64,000 nt of DNA from Eubacterium sp. (GTDB taxonomy: Bacteria; Bacillota; Clostridia; Lachnospirales; Lachnospiraceae). Below are positions 1 through 9,146 of the stretch, one piece after another; positions within the stretch are counted from its first letter, which is position 1, and the number at the start of each line of letters is the position of its first letter. The notes beneath the pieces are model-generated. The model saw only the letters and a list, made by a program, of their open reading frames with translations, was not told where the DNA came from and ran no database searches. The translations under genes were made by a program, and so were the position numbers. The DNA lies in NCBI GenBank assembly GCA_017406925.1, contig JAFQXO010000004.1, forward strand, positions 32,543 to 96,542. Direction: 5' to 3'.

Positions 1-2
1 AT

Positions 3-476
3 ACGACGACTACACCAGTTGGTTCAGAGTGCGCAGGTAAAGAGCAGTATAGAAAAGATTTGTCAGCTATATTGGTGGCACACCACATTCCATATGTAGC
101 GCAGACTACATTCTTTAATGGAATGAAGGATCTTCATAAGAAATCGAAGAGAGCTATATATACTGAAGGACCAGCGTTCTTAAATGTAATGGCACCATGT
201 CCTACAGGATGGAAATATAAGACGGATGAGATAATGGAAATCTGTCGTCTTGCAGTGGAGACTAATTACTGGCCACTTTACGAAGTGGTAGATGGAAAGT
301 ACATCATAAATTATGAGCCTAAAGAAAGACTTCCAATCGAAGAGTTCTTAAAGACTCAAGGAAGATTTAAGCATTTGTTTAAACCTGAGAATGAGCACTT
401 GATTGAACAGTTCCAGAAGGAAGTTGACCGCAGATGGGAAGATTTGCAGTTTGAAGCTAGCAGAGGACTGATGTAA
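3..476 (+). CDS. 2-oxoacid:ferredoxin oxidoreductase beta subunit, C-terminal part (partial)
   Basis: The reading frame is open to the left edge of the window, so only about the last 157 codons are present and the true start lies upstream. The segment TTPVGSECAGKEQYRKDLS followed by VAHHIPYVAQ is typical of the TPP-binding beta subunit of pyruvate or branched-chain 2-oxoacid:ferredoxin oxidoreductases (PorB/VorB family). These enzymes make acyl-CoA and reduced ferredoxin in the anaerobic cytoplasm. The C-terminal tail, rich in charged residues, is usual for the family. The substrate cannot be decided from this part. The stop codon overlaps the next start (TAATG), which suggests co-transcription with the membrane protein gene downstream. 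Confidence 0.85.
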   Translation, partial: TTTTPVGSECAGKEQYRKDLSAILVAHHIPYVAQTTFFNGMKDLHKKSKRAIYTEGPAFLNVMAPCPTGWKYKTDEIMEICRLAVETNYWPLYEVVDGKYIINYEPKERLPIEEFLKTQGRFKHLFKPENEHLIEQFQKEVDRRWEDLQFEASRGLM

Positions 477-901
477 TGATATTTAGTTTTAATAAGAAAA
501 AAGAAGAAGTAAAGAATTCATTGCGCACGCGCGCAGACGCAGGAGATATGTATGTGGCCGAGAAAGGCGACAGAGTGACTGTGAAACTGCTAAAAGGCGC
601 ATGGGAGAATGGCGAGGATGCTTTTAGATTCGCATTTACTGGAAAGGTAAAAGATACTGAAAATGGAAGTGAATTTAAAGGTAGATTTTGGTTCGGCTGG
701 TTCTATACATTGGCTGCCATAGCCATCGTAGGACTTGTAATCTTAAGAATTATTCTTTCTATTAAGAATAACGAGATGACAGACCTCTGGATAGCAGTAG
801 CTTGCTTCGTAGCACTTGTGATAGTGATCATAGTAGTGTTTAGAAGTTCCAGAAAGGCGAAAGAGATAATTAGCAACTACATAGAAAATGTAGATAAATA
901 A
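476..901 (+). CDS. Small two-span membrane protein of unknown function
   Basis: This 141-residue protein starts at an ATG that overlaps the upstream stop by one base, so translation is probably coupled. It has a soluble, charged N-terminal half (about residues 1-72) and two hydrophobic segments, roughly residues 74-92 and 104-122. The C-terminal tail is short and basic. The arrangement fits an integral membrane protein with a cytoplasmic N-terminal domain. I do not recognise a family. Position directly after the ferredoxin oxidoreductase gene may reflect operon membership rather than a functional link. Confidence 0.7.
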   Translation: MIFSFNKKKEEVKNSLRTRADAGDMYVAEKGDRVTVKLLKGAWENGEDAFRFAFTGKVKDTENGSEFKGRFWFGWFYTLAAIAIVGLVILRIILSIKNNEMTDLWIAVACFVALVIVIIVVFRSSRKAKEIISNYIENVDK

Positions 902-916
902 AGAGAAGGTAGTAGT

Positions 917-1417
917 ATGAAAAACAGAAAATGGATTATCATTGGAGTGGTTTTCTCAGCACTATATATTTTAATAATCTTGTCAATAGTTGTGCTTGGA
1001 TTGTATTTGGGACAAATTAAACCAATAGTAGAAGGTTCCATTACGAATGAGAATTATAAGAGCGACCAGATTCCCGAACAATACGTTAAGATAATTAGAA
1101 ACCAAATAGTTGACAATTGGGAAGATGAGATTAAGCCACATGAGAAGATAAGGATAAAAGATTATTATATCCGAGACGTGAATATCCTAGGACAATATGT
1201 TTGGGTTGTAGTTCACTATGATATTCCAGGCTTGAAATTTGAAGATGGTGAAGTGGCAGAAGAAATGGAATATTATAAATGTCATTTCAAGATAGACGGC
1301 TCAAAAATAAAAATAACTAGAGTAGGAGTGGGAGTTTTAAAACCTGGAGAAACATATTATCCAGATAATGGAGAGTCGACGGATGCATATCCATGGATAA
1401 CAGACGATCCAACATAA
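917..1417 (+). CDS. Membrane-anchored extracytoplasmic protein, unknown function
   Basis: This is a 166-residue protein with a single long N-terminal hydrophobic segment (about residues 5-32), most likely an uncleaved signal anchor, followed by a soluble domain outside the membrane. The start follows an AGAAGG ribosome site at normal distance, 15 bases after the preceding stop, so it probably shares the transcript. The domain ends in two strand-like stretches (VWVVVHYDIPG and YYKCHFKIDGSKIKI). Their layout loosely resembles the C-terminal strands of the small proteins at 62.5 and 63.0 kb. A hairpin terminator follows. No known family was recognised. Confidence 0.7.
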   Translation: MKNRKWIIIGVVFSALYILIILSIVVLGLYLGQIKPIVEGSITNENYKSDQIPEQYVKIIRNQIVDNWEDEIKPHEKIRIKDYYIRDVNILGQYVWVVVHYDIPGLKFEDGEVAEEMEYYKCHFKIDGSKIKITRVGVGVLKPGETYYPDNGESTDAYPWITDDPT

Positions 1418-1469
1418 ACCCTATTCTAAGTTATAAATAGTCATATTGGTCGTATGAAGTGGTTTTTAG

Positions 1470-1512
1470 AATCCCAAACTATGCTGTTAGTGCATAGTTT
1501 GGGATTATTTAT
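1470..1512 (+). terminator. Rho-independent terminator
   Basis: A 14-bp perfect stem (AATCCCAAACTATG paired with its complement, 1470-1483 and 1493-1506) with a 9-nt loop is followed by a T-rich run. It closes the three-gene unit that begins before the window. Confidence 0.85.
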
Positions 1513-1624
1513 ATAATAGGAAAGTTTTTTGTTAAGAATTATTTTATTGATATTGTTTTTTTAAGAAGGTAATATAAAACTAAGATGAAATAATATTGAT
1601 AAAGATATTTGAGGGAAAATATAT

Positions 1625-2182
1625 ATGAAAAAAGCAACAGTAATGATAATAATTGTAATTATCGCATGCACAACAATGGGGTGTAAGGAAGAGTTATTTA
1701 AAATAGAACCAGCATTACATTTAGATGAAATGATAGTGCAAGATAAAGCGGATATGATTGTTGAAACCATAAGAAAACAAGAACCAGAAGGCGTAAAAAA
1801 ATTGTTTTCTGAAAAGGTGATTAATACTGAAAAGAATTTTGACAAGCAAGTAGATGAGTATTTAAAAATTTTTAAAAAAGGCGTAATAAAATATTATTAT
1901 GATGTCAGTGGACCAATAGGAAAAGAAAGGACATATGATAAAGATGATAACGAAATTTGGTTCGCTGACGCAGAGTTTGATTTTTTGGTTTATACAGGAA
2001 ATGAAGTATACGAGTTGTCAGCAAAGTTGATAATGGTGGACGACAAGGATTATAGTAACGAAGGTTTACAGTATATTCATGTAAGAAAAGTGAAAAAGGT
2101 TGAAGAGAACATGGGTAGTTATTCTGCTGAAGAGTACTATTCCAAGGAAGATATAAAAGGTAACGGTATAATAATTAAATAG
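1625..2182 (+). CDS. Lipoprotein, DUF5104-like
   Basis: This 185-residue protein has a lipoprotein signal peptide: MKKA, a hydrophobic core and a lipobox ending in TTMGC, with the lipidated Cys near residue 20. A GAGGG ribosome site precedes the ATG. The mature part looks like the small extracellular lipoproteins called DUF5104, in which an IRKQEPEGVKKLF-type helix precedes a beta-rich end. That family assignment is from memory and moderate. It is clearly paralogous to the next gene; both end in GLQYIHV(R/K)KVK and DIKG(N/K)GIII. No biochemical role is known to me. Confidence 0.75.
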   Translation: MKKATVMIIIVIIACTTMGCKEELFKIEPALHLDEMIVQDKADMIVETIRKQEPEGVKKLFSEKVINTEKNFDKQVDEYLKIFKKGVIKYYYDVSGPIGKERTYDKDDNEIWFADAEFDFLVYTGNEVYELSAKLIMVDDKDYSNEGLQYIHVRKVKKVEENMGSYSAEEYYSKEDIKGNGIIIK

Positions 2183-2256
2183 ATCTACCTTTTAACGCAA
2201 AAAGATGAACAACAAAGAAATACAATGTTTTATTGATAAAACTTGGAGGGATGTAT

Positions 2257-2835
2257 ATGAAAAAAGTGATAGTAATCATTATGATTATTACTATATCATT
2301 TACAATGACCGGATGTATTGCGGTAGAAAAAATTAAAGAAAAATATGTAGAATATTATGAAGAAAAATATAATAGAAATCCTTGGACATATTACAATACT
2401 GAAGTTGCAAAGAATCGTATTGAAGAAATATTGAAATATATTAAAAGCAATAGCAATGAAGATATCAAATCATTATTTGCTAAAAAAGTAGTCAAAAAGG
2501 ATAAAAATATTGATAAAGAAATTATAGAGTTTTTAGATTGTTTTAAAGGCGGAATAATAAAGCACTACTTTTCAGAGAAGGTTAATAAAAAAGAGAAAAA
2601 AGAAGAAGTTGATTTTAATACTTGGAGAGTAACATTTAAATATTCTTTTCTTGTCTTTACAAAAGACAGCATATATGAGTTATCAATAAAAGATGTGCAA
2701 CAAGATGACAATTATCTAAATAATATTGGACTACAATATATTCATGTAAAAAAAGTAAAGAATTATAAAAACGATGACAATTATGAAGTTTATGACAAAA
2801 CGGATATTAAGGGTAAAGGTATTATCATACAGTAA
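2257..2835 (+). CDS. Lipoprotein paralogous to the preceding gene
   Basis: I placed the start at ATG 2257 (MKKVIVII), 7 bases after GGAGG at 2245-2249. In-frame TTG 2233 and ATG 2251 lie upstream, but ATG 2251 is too close to the ribosome site. A lipoprotein signal ends in MTGC, so the mature protein is anchored on the outer face of the membrane. About 170 mature residues are shared in outline with the upstream paralogue: an LFAKKVV helix, FKGGIIKHYF, GLQYIHVKKVK and a DIKGKGIII end. The pair looks like a tandem duplication. Very high A+T content and lysine richness set both genes apart from the ribosomal genes that follow. Confidence 0.75.
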   Translation: MKKVIVIIMIITISFTMTGCIAVEKIKEKYVEYYEEKYNRNPWTYYNTEVAKNRIEEILKYIKSNSNEDIKSLFAKKVVKKDKNIDKEIIEFLDCFKGGIIKHYFSEKVNKKEKKEEVDFNTWRVTFKYSFLVFTKDSIYELSIKDVQQDDNYLNNIGLQYIHVKKVKNYKNDDNYEVYDKTDIKGKGIIIQ

Positions 2836-2863
2836 AATTTTATAGTTTATAAAAAGCATATAG

Positions 2864-2905
2864 AAAAATCACCTATACAATCAATGATTGTGTAGGTGAT
2901 TTTTT
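2864..2905 (+). terminator. Rho-independent terminator
   Basis: AAAATCACCTATACAATC pairs with GATTGTGTAGGTGATTTT across an AAT loop, with one wobble pair, and ends in a run of six T. It separates the lipoprotein pair from the str operon promoter 27 bases downstream. Confidence 0.9.
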
Positions 2906-2931
2906 GTGTGAAACACCGATAAAATAAGGTG

Positions 2932-2960
2932 TTGACAAGTATTAAGTCATTTCATATAAT
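2932..2960 (+). promoter_or_regulatory. Consensus SigA promoter of the str operon
   Basis: TTGACA at 2932-2937 and TATAAT at 2955-2960 are both perfect consensus hexamers with the ideal 17-bp spacer. Transcription should start near 2967, giving a leader of about 70 nt before rpsL. A promoter this strong is expected for rpsL-rpsG-fusA-tuf. Confidence 0.92.
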
Positions 2961-3036
2961 ATTATGGCGTGTTTTTATAGGGCGGAGTGCGCCCATTTAT
3001 AGGAAAATACGTAATTCTAATAAGGAGGTAAAACGA

Positions 3037-3447
3037 ATGCCTACATTTAACCAGTTGGTAAGAAAAGGACGTAAGACATCTACTAAGAAGTCTACTGCAC
3101 CTGCTCTTTTAAAGAACTACAACTCTTTAAATAAGCGTATGACTGACACGGCTTCTCCACAGAAGCGTGGTGTTTGTACTGCAGTAAAGACAGCGACTCC
3201 TAAGAAGCCTAATTCGGCACTTAGAAAGATTGCCAGAGTTCGTCTTTCAAATGGTATTGAGGTTACAAGCTATATTCCTGGCGAAGGTCATAACCTTCAG
3301 GAGCATAGTGTGGTTATGATTCGTGGTGGCAGAGTAAAAGACTTACCTGGTACTAGATATCATATCATCAGAGGAACACTCGATACTGCTGGTGTTGCTA
3401 ACAGACGCCAGGCACGTTCGAAGTATGGTGCTAAGAAACCTAAATAA
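3037..3447 (+). CDS. rpsL: 30S ribosomal protein uS12
   Basis: uS12 sits at the 30S decoding centre and affects tRNA selection fidelity; mutations in this protein give streptomycin resistance. The 136-residue product starts [11 protein letters not shown], the family's normal N-terminus, 8 bases after AAGGAGG. The frame is open further upstream, but that extension covers the promoter and leader and is not coding. The loops [11 protein letters not shown] and [14 protein letters not shown], with the lysines associated with streptomycin phenotypes, are present and look wild-type. It is the first gene of the str operon. Confidence 0.98.
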   Translation: MPTFNQLVRKGRKTSTKKSTAPALLKNYNSLNKRMTDTASPQKRGVCTAVKTATPKKPNSALRKIARVRLSNGIEVTSYIPGEGHNLQEHSVVMIRGGRVKDLPGTRYHIIRGTLDTAGVANRRQARSKYGAKKPK

Positions 3448-3589
3448 GGTTTAGTAACTAAGGTTGAATGAATTTGTTACGGTTATTAGAATTACTTACT
3501 ATATAAAGTATGTCTATGACCGTCGGCAATGACACAACTAAGTGAGTACCTAAGATCTAATTAGAAAATTGATTAAGGAGGGAAGTATT
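3448..3589 (+). promoter_or_regulatory. Structured rpsL-rpsG intercistronic region
   Basis: This 142-nt spacer is unusually long for the operon and can fold. ACGGTTAT near 3479 can pair with ATGACCGT near 3516, enclosing TACTT/AAGTA. GTAAC and GTTAC lie on either side of an earlier loop. In E. coli, S7 binds the rpsL-rpsG spacer to repress translation. A similar role here is inference from position and fold only, since I cannot match the sequence to a known motif. Confidence 0.4.
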
Positions 3590-4060
3590 ATGCCACGTAA
3601 AGGACATACTCAAAAAAGAGAGGTATTAGCCGATCCTATGTACAACAGCATTATTGTTACTAAGTTGATTAACAATATCATGCTTGATGGCAAGAAGGGC
3701 GTTGCCCAGAAAATTGTTTATGGTGCATTTGATCGTGTGGCTCAGGAGACAGGAAAGGATGCTCTTGAGGTATTCGAATCAGCTATGAACAACGTAATGC
3801 CAGCATTGGAAGTCAAGGCTAGACGTATTGGCGGAGCCACATATCAGGTTCCTATCGAGGTTAGACCAGAGAGACGTCAGGCACTTGGACTTCGTTGGAT
3901 CACATTCTTTGCTCGTGAGCGTTCAGAGCGCACGATGGAAGAGAGATTGGCTAACGAGATTATCGATGCATCTAATGAGACAGGCGCATCAGTTAAGAGA
4001 CGTGAAGATATGCATAGAATGGCTGAAGCCAATAAGGCTTTCGCACACTACAGATTCTAA
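3590..4060 (+). CDS. rpsG: 30S ribosomal protein uS7
   Basis: uS7 nucleates assembly of the 30S head and contacts E-site tRNA. The 156-residue product starts [16 protein letters not shown], matching the family start. ATG 3590 follows AAGGAGG, and an in-frame ATG seven codons earlier lies upstream of the ribosome site and is rejected. The [14 protein letters not shown] stretch and the C-terminal [15 protein letters not shown] are typical. Second gene of the str operon. Confidence 0.98.
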   Translation: MPRKGHTQKREVLADPMYNSIIVTKLINNIMLDGKKGVAQKIVYGAFDRVAQETGKDALEVFESAMNNVMPALEVKARRIGGATYQVPIEVRPERRQALGLRWITFFARERSERTMEERLANEIIDASNETGASVKRREDMHRMAEANKAFAHYRF

Positions 4061-4122
4061 GCGTTTATTATGTAAGATACGTAAAGGTTTACATAAAATA
4101 TTAAAACAAGGAGGAAAAACCT

Positions 4123-6240
4123 TTGGCTGGAAGAGAATATCCATTGGAGAGAACCAGAAATATAGGTATTATGGCGCATATCGATGCTGGTAAGACTACA
4201 TTGACAGAGCGTATTCTATATTATACTGGTGTAAATTATAAAATTGGTGATACTCATGAAGGTACTGCTACTATGGACTGGATGGAACAAGAGCAGGAGA
4301 GAGGTATCACGATTACATCTGCGGCTACTACATGCCATTGGACTAAGCAGAAGGATAATAAACCAGCACCTGGCGAAGAAGAGCATCGTATTAATATCAT
4401 CGATACACCTGGTCACGTGGACTTTACCGTAGAGGTGGAGCGTTCACTTCGTGTACTCGATGGTGCAGTAGGTGTCTTCTGTGCAAAGGGTGGCGTTGAG
4501 CCTCAGTCTGAAAACGTTTGGAGACAGGCTGACACATACAACGTACCACGTATGGCGTTCATCAATAAGATGGACATCCTAGGTGCAGACTTCTACAACG
4601 CAGTAGACCAGATTAGAGAGAGACTTGGCAAGAATGCCATAGTTACTCAGTTGCCTATCGGCAAAGAAGATGATTTCAAGGGAATCATCGACCTATTTGA
4701 GATGAAGGCTTACATCTACAATGACGACAAGGGTGAGGATATTAGTATCACTGATATCCCTGACGACATGAAGGATGAAGCTGCTTCATATAGAGATGAG
4801 TTACTCGAAAAGATTTGTGAGCTTGATGATGAGTTGATGATGCAGTATCTCGAGGGCGAGGAACCTGCAGAGGATGAACTCAAGAAGGTTCTAAGAACAG
4901 CTACTTGTGAGTGTACAGCAGTTCCAGTATGTTGTGGATCAGCGTACAAGAATAAGGGTGTTCAGAAACTCTTAGATGCAATTATCGAATTCATGCCAGC
5001 TCCAACAGACATCGCAGCTATCACAGGTGTTGATGATCAGGGTAACGAAGTTGAGAGACACGCATCAGATGATGAGCCATTCTCAGCTTTGGCATTTAAG
5101 ATTATGGCTGACCCATTCGTTGGTAAGTTAGCGTTCTTCAGAGTTTACTCAGGAACTATGAACTCAGGTTCATATGTACTTAATGCCACAAAAGAAAAGA
5201 AGGAGAGAGTTGGTCGTATCCTTCAGATGCACGCAAATAGCCGTGAAGAGCTTGATAAAGTTTATGCCGGTGATATTGCGGCAGCAGTTGGTTTCAAACT
5301 CACAGGAACTGGTGACACTATTTGTGATGAGAAACATCCAGTTATCCTTGAGTCTATGGAATTCCCTGAGCCAGTTATTGAGCTCGCTATTGAGCCAAAG
5401 ACTAAGGCAGGACAGGGTAAGATGGGTGAAGCTTTAGCAAAGCTTGCTGAAGAGGATCCTACATTTAAAGCACATACTAATGAAGAGACAGGTCAGACTA
5501 TTATTGCCGGAATGGGCGAGCTTCACTTGGAGATTATCGTAGATAGACTTCTTCGTGAGTTCAAGGTAGAGGCTAACGTTGGTGCACCACAGGTTGCATA
5601 CAAGGAGACATTCACTAAGGCAGTAGACGTAGATAGCAAGTATGCTAAGCAGTCTGGTGGTCGTGGACAATATGGACACTGTAAGGTTAAGTTTGAGCCT
5701 ATGGATCCAAATGGCGAAGAGACATTTGAGTTCGAGTCTACAGTAGTTGGTGGTAATATTCCTAAGGAATACATCCCAGCAGTAGGCGAGGGTATCGAGG
5801 AAGCTGCACAGACAGGTATCGTAGCTGGATTCCCAGTACTCGGTGTAAAGGCTACAGTATACGATGGTTCATACCATGATGTCGATTCATCAGAGATGGC
5901 ATTCCACATCGCCGGCTCTATGGCGTTCAAGGATGCTATGCAGAAGGGTGGAGCAGTATTGCTCGAACCTATCATGAGAGTCGAAGTAACTATGCCAGAG
6001 GAGTACATGGGTGACGTTATTGGTGATATCAATGGTCGTCGTGGACGAATCGAGAGCATGGATGATTTAGGCGGTGGTAAAATCGTTAGAGGATTCGTAC
6101 CATTGGCTGAAATGTTTGGTTATTCGACAGACTTACGTTCCCGTACACAGGGCCGTGGTAACTACTCAATGTTCTTTGAGAAGTACGAGCAGGCACCTAA
6201 GTCAATACAGGAAAAAGTCGTTGCAGATCAGACAAAGTAA
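4123..6240 (+). CDS. fusA: Elongation factor G
   Basis: EF-G is the GTPase that drives translocation of tRNA and mRNA and, with RRF, ribosome recycling. The 705-residue product has all expected domains. The G domain carries AHIDAGKTT (about residues 18-26), DTPGHVDF and NKMD, followed by domains II-V, including [12 protein letters not shown] in domain IV and the C-terminal RGRIESMDD region. The start is a TTG, 8 bases after AAGGAGG, and gives [17 protein letters not shown], the conserved N-terminus. Third gene of the str operon, 62 bases after rpsG. Confidence 0.98.
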   Translation: MAGREYPLERTRNIGIMAHIDAGKTTLTERILYYTGVNYKIGDTHEGTATMDWMEQEQERGITITSAATTCHWTKQKDNKPAPGEEEHRINIIDTPGHVDFTVEVERSLRVLDGAVGVFCAKGGVEPQSENVWRQADTYNVPRMAFINKMDILGADFYNAVDQIRERLGKNAIVTQLPIGKEDDFKGIIDLFEMKAYIYNDDKGEDISITDIPDDMKDEAASYRDELLEKICELDDELMMQYLEGEEPAEDELKKVLRTATCECTAVPVCCGSAYKNKGVQKLLDAIIEFMPAPTDIAAITGVDDQGNEVERHASDDEPFSALAFKIMADPFVGKLAFFRVYSGTMNSGSYVLNATKEKKERVGRILQMHANSREELDKVYAGDIAAAVGFKLTGTGDTICDEKHPVILESMEFPEPVIELAIEPKTKAGQGKMGEALAKLAEEDPTFKAHTNEETGQTIIAGMGELHLEIIVDRLLREFKVEANVGAPQVAYKETFTKAVDVDSKYAKQSGGRGQYGHCKVKFEPMDPNGEETFEFESTVVGGNIPKEYIPAVGEGIEEAAQTGIVAGFPVLGVKATVYDGSYHDVDSSEMAFHIAGSMAFKDAMQKGGAVLLEPIMRVEVTMPEEYMGDVIGDINGRRGRIESMDDLGGGKIVRGFVPLAEMFGYSTDLRSRTQGRGNYSMFFEKYEQAPKSIQEKVVADQTK

Positions 6241-6265
6241 GGAACATATAAATAATAAAAATTGC

Positions 6266-6312
6266 TTGAAAATATCTACATTATAAAATATAATGATTAT
6301 TAGTATTTTCAA
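6266..6312 (+). promoter_or_regulatory. Internal tuf promoter inside nested palindromes
   Basis: TTGAAA (6266-6271) and TATAAT (6289-6294) are spaced by 17 bp and would give tuf its own transcript. The promoter lies within two nested inverted repeats. TTGAAAATA at 6266-6274 pairs with TATTTTCAA at 6304-6312, and CATTATA at 6279-6285 pairs with TATAATG at 6289-6295. The hairpin could also slow or end read-through from fusA. Confidence 0.7.
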
Positions 6313-6348
6313 AAGACAATAATAATTTGAATTCAGGAGGAATTAAAA

Positions 6349-7536
6349 ATGTCAAAAGAAAAATTTGAGAGAACCAAACCGCATTGTAATATCGGTACAA
6401 TTGGTCACGTAGACCACGGTAAAACAACTCTTACAGCAGCTATCACAAAGGTACTTTCACAGAGGGTATCAGGTAATGAGGCTACTGATTTTGAGAACAT
6501 CGATAAGGCTCCAGAGGAGAGAGAAAGAGGTATTACTATCTCAACAGCTCACGTAGAGTATGAGACAGACAAGAGACACTATGCTCACGTTGACTGCCCA
6601 GGCCATGCTGACTATGTAAAGAACATGATCACTGGTGCTGCACAGATGGACGGTGCTATTCTTGTAGTTGCTGCTACAGATGGTGTTATGGCTCAGACTA
6701 AGGAGCACATCCTTCTTTCACGTCAGGTAGGTGTACCTAAGATCGTAGTATTCCTTAACAAGTGCGATATGGTAGACGATGACGAACTTATCGAGTTGGT
6801 AGAGATGGACGTTAACGAAATCCTTGAGGAGTATGGATTCGAAGGTTCACCTATCATCAAGGGATCAGCTCTTAAGGCTCTTGAGGAGCCAGACTCAGAG
6901 TGGGGCGACAAGATCATGGAACTTATGGATACAGTTGATGATTACTTCCCAGATCCACAGAGAGAGACAGATAAGCCATTCCTTATGCCAGTAGAGGACG
7001 TATTCACAATCACAGGTCGTGGTACAGTTGCTACAGGTAGAGTAGAGCGTGGTGTTCTTACAATCAACGATGAAGTTGAAATCGTAGGTATCAAGCCAGA
7101 CGTACAGAAGACAGTAGTTACAGGTATTGAGATGTTCAGAAAGCTTCTTGATGACGCTCAGGCTGGTGACAACATTGGTGCTCTTCTTCGTGGTGTTGAT
7201 AGAGAAGATATCGAAAGAGGACAGGTACTCGCAAAACCAGGTTCAGTTACATGTCATACAAAGTTCAAAGGACAGGTTTACGTATTGACTAAGGACGAGG
7301 GTGGACGTCACACTCCTTTCTTCAATAACTACAGACCTCAGTTCTACTTCAGAACTACTGACGTGACTGGTGTATGTAATCTTCCAGATGGCACAGAGAT
7401 GTGCATGCCTGGCGATAACGTAGAGATCACAGTTGAGTTGATTCAGCCTATCGCTATGGAGCAGGGACTTGGATTCGCTATCCGTGAGGGTGGTAGAACA
7501 GTAGGTTCAGGAAAGGTTACTGAGATTATCGAATAA
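6349..7536 (+). CDS. tuf: Elongation factor Tu
   Basis: EF-Tu delivers aminoacyl-tRNA to the ribosome in a GTP-dependent manner. The 395-residue product is the normal length. It has GHVDHGKTT (about residues 18-26), the RGITIS switch I, DCPGHADY switch [10 protein letters not shown] and GSALKA, then beta-barrel domains II and III ending in [13 protein letters not shown] 6349 follows CAGGAGG. Last gene of the str operon, with its own promoter in the preceding spacer and a strong terminator after it. Confidence 0.98.
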   Translation: MSKEKFERTKPHCNIGTIGHVDHGKTTLTAAITKVLSQRVSGNEATDFENIDKAPEERERGITISTAHVEYETDKRHYAHVDCPGHADYVKNMITGAAQMDGAILVVAATDGVMAQTKEHILLSRQVGVPKIVVFLNKCDMVDDDELIELVEMDVNEILEEYGFEGSPIIKGSALKALEEPDSEWGDKIMELMDTVDDYFPDPQRETDKPFLMPVEDVFTITGRGTVATGRVERGVLTINDEVEIVGIKPDVQKTVVTGIEMFRKLLDDAQAGDNIGALLRGVDREDIERGQVLAKPGSVTCHTKFKGQVYVLTKDEGGRHTPFFNNYRPQFYFRTTDVTGVCNLPDGTEMCMPGDNVEITVELIQPIAMEQGLGFAIREGGRTVGSGKVTEIIE

Positions 7537-7573
7537 TCGCGATGGCTTTGAGCCAAGCGCTATAAGTGATAAT

Positions 7574-7625
7574 AAAAAACAGAGGAAACATTCGTGCTTG
7601 CACGAAATGGGACCTCTGTTTTTTG
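7574..7625 (+). terminator. Rho-independent terminator after tuf
   Basis: AAAAACAGAGG and CCTCTGTTTTT form an outer stem around a second stem, TTCGTG-CTTG-CACGAA, and end in a run of T. The two-part stem would be very stable. It ends the str operon. Confidence 0.9.
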
Positions 7626-7777
7626 TTATATGTGGGCATTCGGCGAATGCCCGCGTGCTTCTTGACCGAAGGGCAAGAAGAAGCGCTTTGCCAATAATGC
7701 TGTAGCATATTGTTATTTTTCCTAGAAGTGATATAATTTCAAAGGATTATAAAATATACAAAAAAGCGAGGTTTTGT
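7626..7777 (+). promoter_or_regulatory. Hairpin-rich spacer with trkA promoter
   Basis: This 152-bp spacer holds a perfect 8-bp hairpin (GGGCATTC/GAATGCCC, 7634-7652). A second possible hairpin pairs CTTCTTG and CAAGAAG near 7658-7680. A promoter follows, TTGTTA at 7710-7715 and TATAAT at 7732-7737 with a 16-bp spacer. The promoter fits trkA, which starts about 40 bases later after a GCGAGG ribosome site. The hairpins are locally GC-richer than their surroundings, like the cluster after rpsI. Confidence 0.55.
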
Positions 7778-9136
7778 ATGAATATTATCATTGTTGGATG
7801 TGGTAACGTAGGTGCCACACTTGCAGAACAATTAAGTCAAGAAAATCATTATGTTACTATGATCGAGAACGAAAGGGTTGAAGCCGCAGAGCAGTTGGCA
7901 GCTTCATATGACGTTATGGCGGTTATGGGAACTGGCGCTAGTACGACTGTCTTGAAAGAGGCAGGAGTAGAAAATGCAGATCTTGTTATTGCAGTAACAG
8001 GTCACGACGAACTGAACTTACTTGCGTGCGTTGTGGCAAAGAATGCTGGCGCAAAGGATACTATTGCTAGAGTTAGTAATCCAGAATATAGCAAAGAGAT
8101 AGCGACTATTAAAAAGACTCTTGGTCTTTCTATGGTTATCAATCCACAGAGCATCACTGCTAAGGAAATGAGTGGATTGTTAAAGTATCCATCAGCTAAA
8201 AACTTTGACTCGTTTGTCAGAAGTCGAGTTGATATTGTTAGCTTTGCGTTGAAAGAAAAGAATCCTTTGATAGAAAGAAGCCTTAGAGAGTTAAGTGATA
8301 TCCTCAAAGGAGATATCTTGATTCCTATCGTTGAGAGAGACGATCAGGTTATCATTCCTGATGGAAACTTTGAACTTTACGAGGGTGATATCGTTTCTGT
8401 TATGGGAAGTACCGAAAATATGGTAGAGTTCGTTGACAAGATGAAGATGCCTCGCGTAGCTGCTAGAGATGCTATGATTCTCGGCGGTGGTCGAACGACA
8501 TATTACTTAGGAAAAGTTCTCATACAATTAGGTGTGAAGGTTAAAGTTATAGAGAAAGATAGGGATAGAGCAAATCTCCTATCAGAGTTATTGCCGAAGG
8601 CAACTGTAATTGAAGGCGATGCAACTGACAAGAACTTGTTATTGGAAGAAGGTATTGCTGACATGGATGCCATAGTGGCAACTACGAAGTATGACGAGGA
8701 AAATCTCATGCTTTCGTTCTATGCGAAGAAAGTTTCGAACGCTAAGGTTATCACGAAGATTCATCGTACATCTTATGATGAGGTTATCGACGATTTGGAT
8801 CTCGATAGTGTGGTATACCCAAGACAACTTACTGCGGAAGTTATCTTGAAATATGTTCGTGCGAAGAACAACAGTGCAGACACTAAGATTGAGACTCTTT
8901 ATAGATTGAACGACAATCAAGCTGAAGCGCTTGAGTTTGAGATTAACGAGGGATCGCCTTTGGCAGGAAAAGTTATCTCAGAGATTGACTTAAAGCCAGG
9001 CGTGATTATCGGTACAGTAAATCACAAAGGTTTACCAGAATTGGCCAAAGGCCATACAAAGATAGAGCAGGGTGATACGATTGTTATCATTACGACTCGC
9101 ACAGGCATCACAGACATCAAGGATGCTATTCGTTAG
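7778..9136 (+). CDS. trkA: Trk potassium uptake regulator TrkA
   Basis: TrkA is the peripheral NAD(H)/nucleotide-binding gating ring of the Trk K+ uptake system and acts at the cytoplasmic face of TrkH. The 452-residue protein is the duplicated form with two RCK units. The first Rossmann motif is VGCGNVGATLAEQL at the N-terminus and the second is LGGGRTTYYLGKVL near residue 233. Each unit is followed by an RCK-C domain; the second ends in VIIGTVNHKGLPELAKG. It is followed 10 bases later by trkH, giving both parts of the transporter in one operon. Confidence 0.95.
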   Translation: MNIIIVGCGNVGATLAEQLSQENHYVTMIENERVEAAEQLAASYDVMAVMGTGASTTVLKEAGVENADLVIAVTGHDELNLLACVVAKNAGAKDTIARVSNPEYSKEIATIKKTLGLSMVINPQSITAKEMSGLLKYPSAKNFDSFVRSRVDIVSFALKEKNPLIERSLRELSDILKGDILIPIVERDDQVIIPDGNFELYEGDIVSVMGSTENMVEFVDKMKMPRVAARDAMILGGGRTTYYLGKVLIQLGVKVKVIEKDRDRANLLSELLPKATVIEGDATDKNLLLEEGIADMDAIVATTKYDEENLMLSFYAKKVSNAKVITKIHRTSYDEVIDDLDLDSVVYPRQLTAEVILKYVRAKNNSADTKIETLYRLNDNQAEALEFEINEGSPLAGKVISEIDLKPGVIIGTVNHKGLPELAKGHTKIEQGDTIVIITTRTGITDIKDAIR

Positions 9137-9146
9137 GAGGAAGTAG

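Noticed and set aside
2929-3036. N-terminal extension of rpsL
   Set aside because: It would cover a perfect consensus promoter and the leader; uS12 starts at MPTFNQ after AAGGAGG.
5523-6059. 178-codon minus-strand frame inside fusA
   Set aside because: Fully antisense to a conserved gene, no ribosome site, low-complexity Ser/Pro composition; a shadow.
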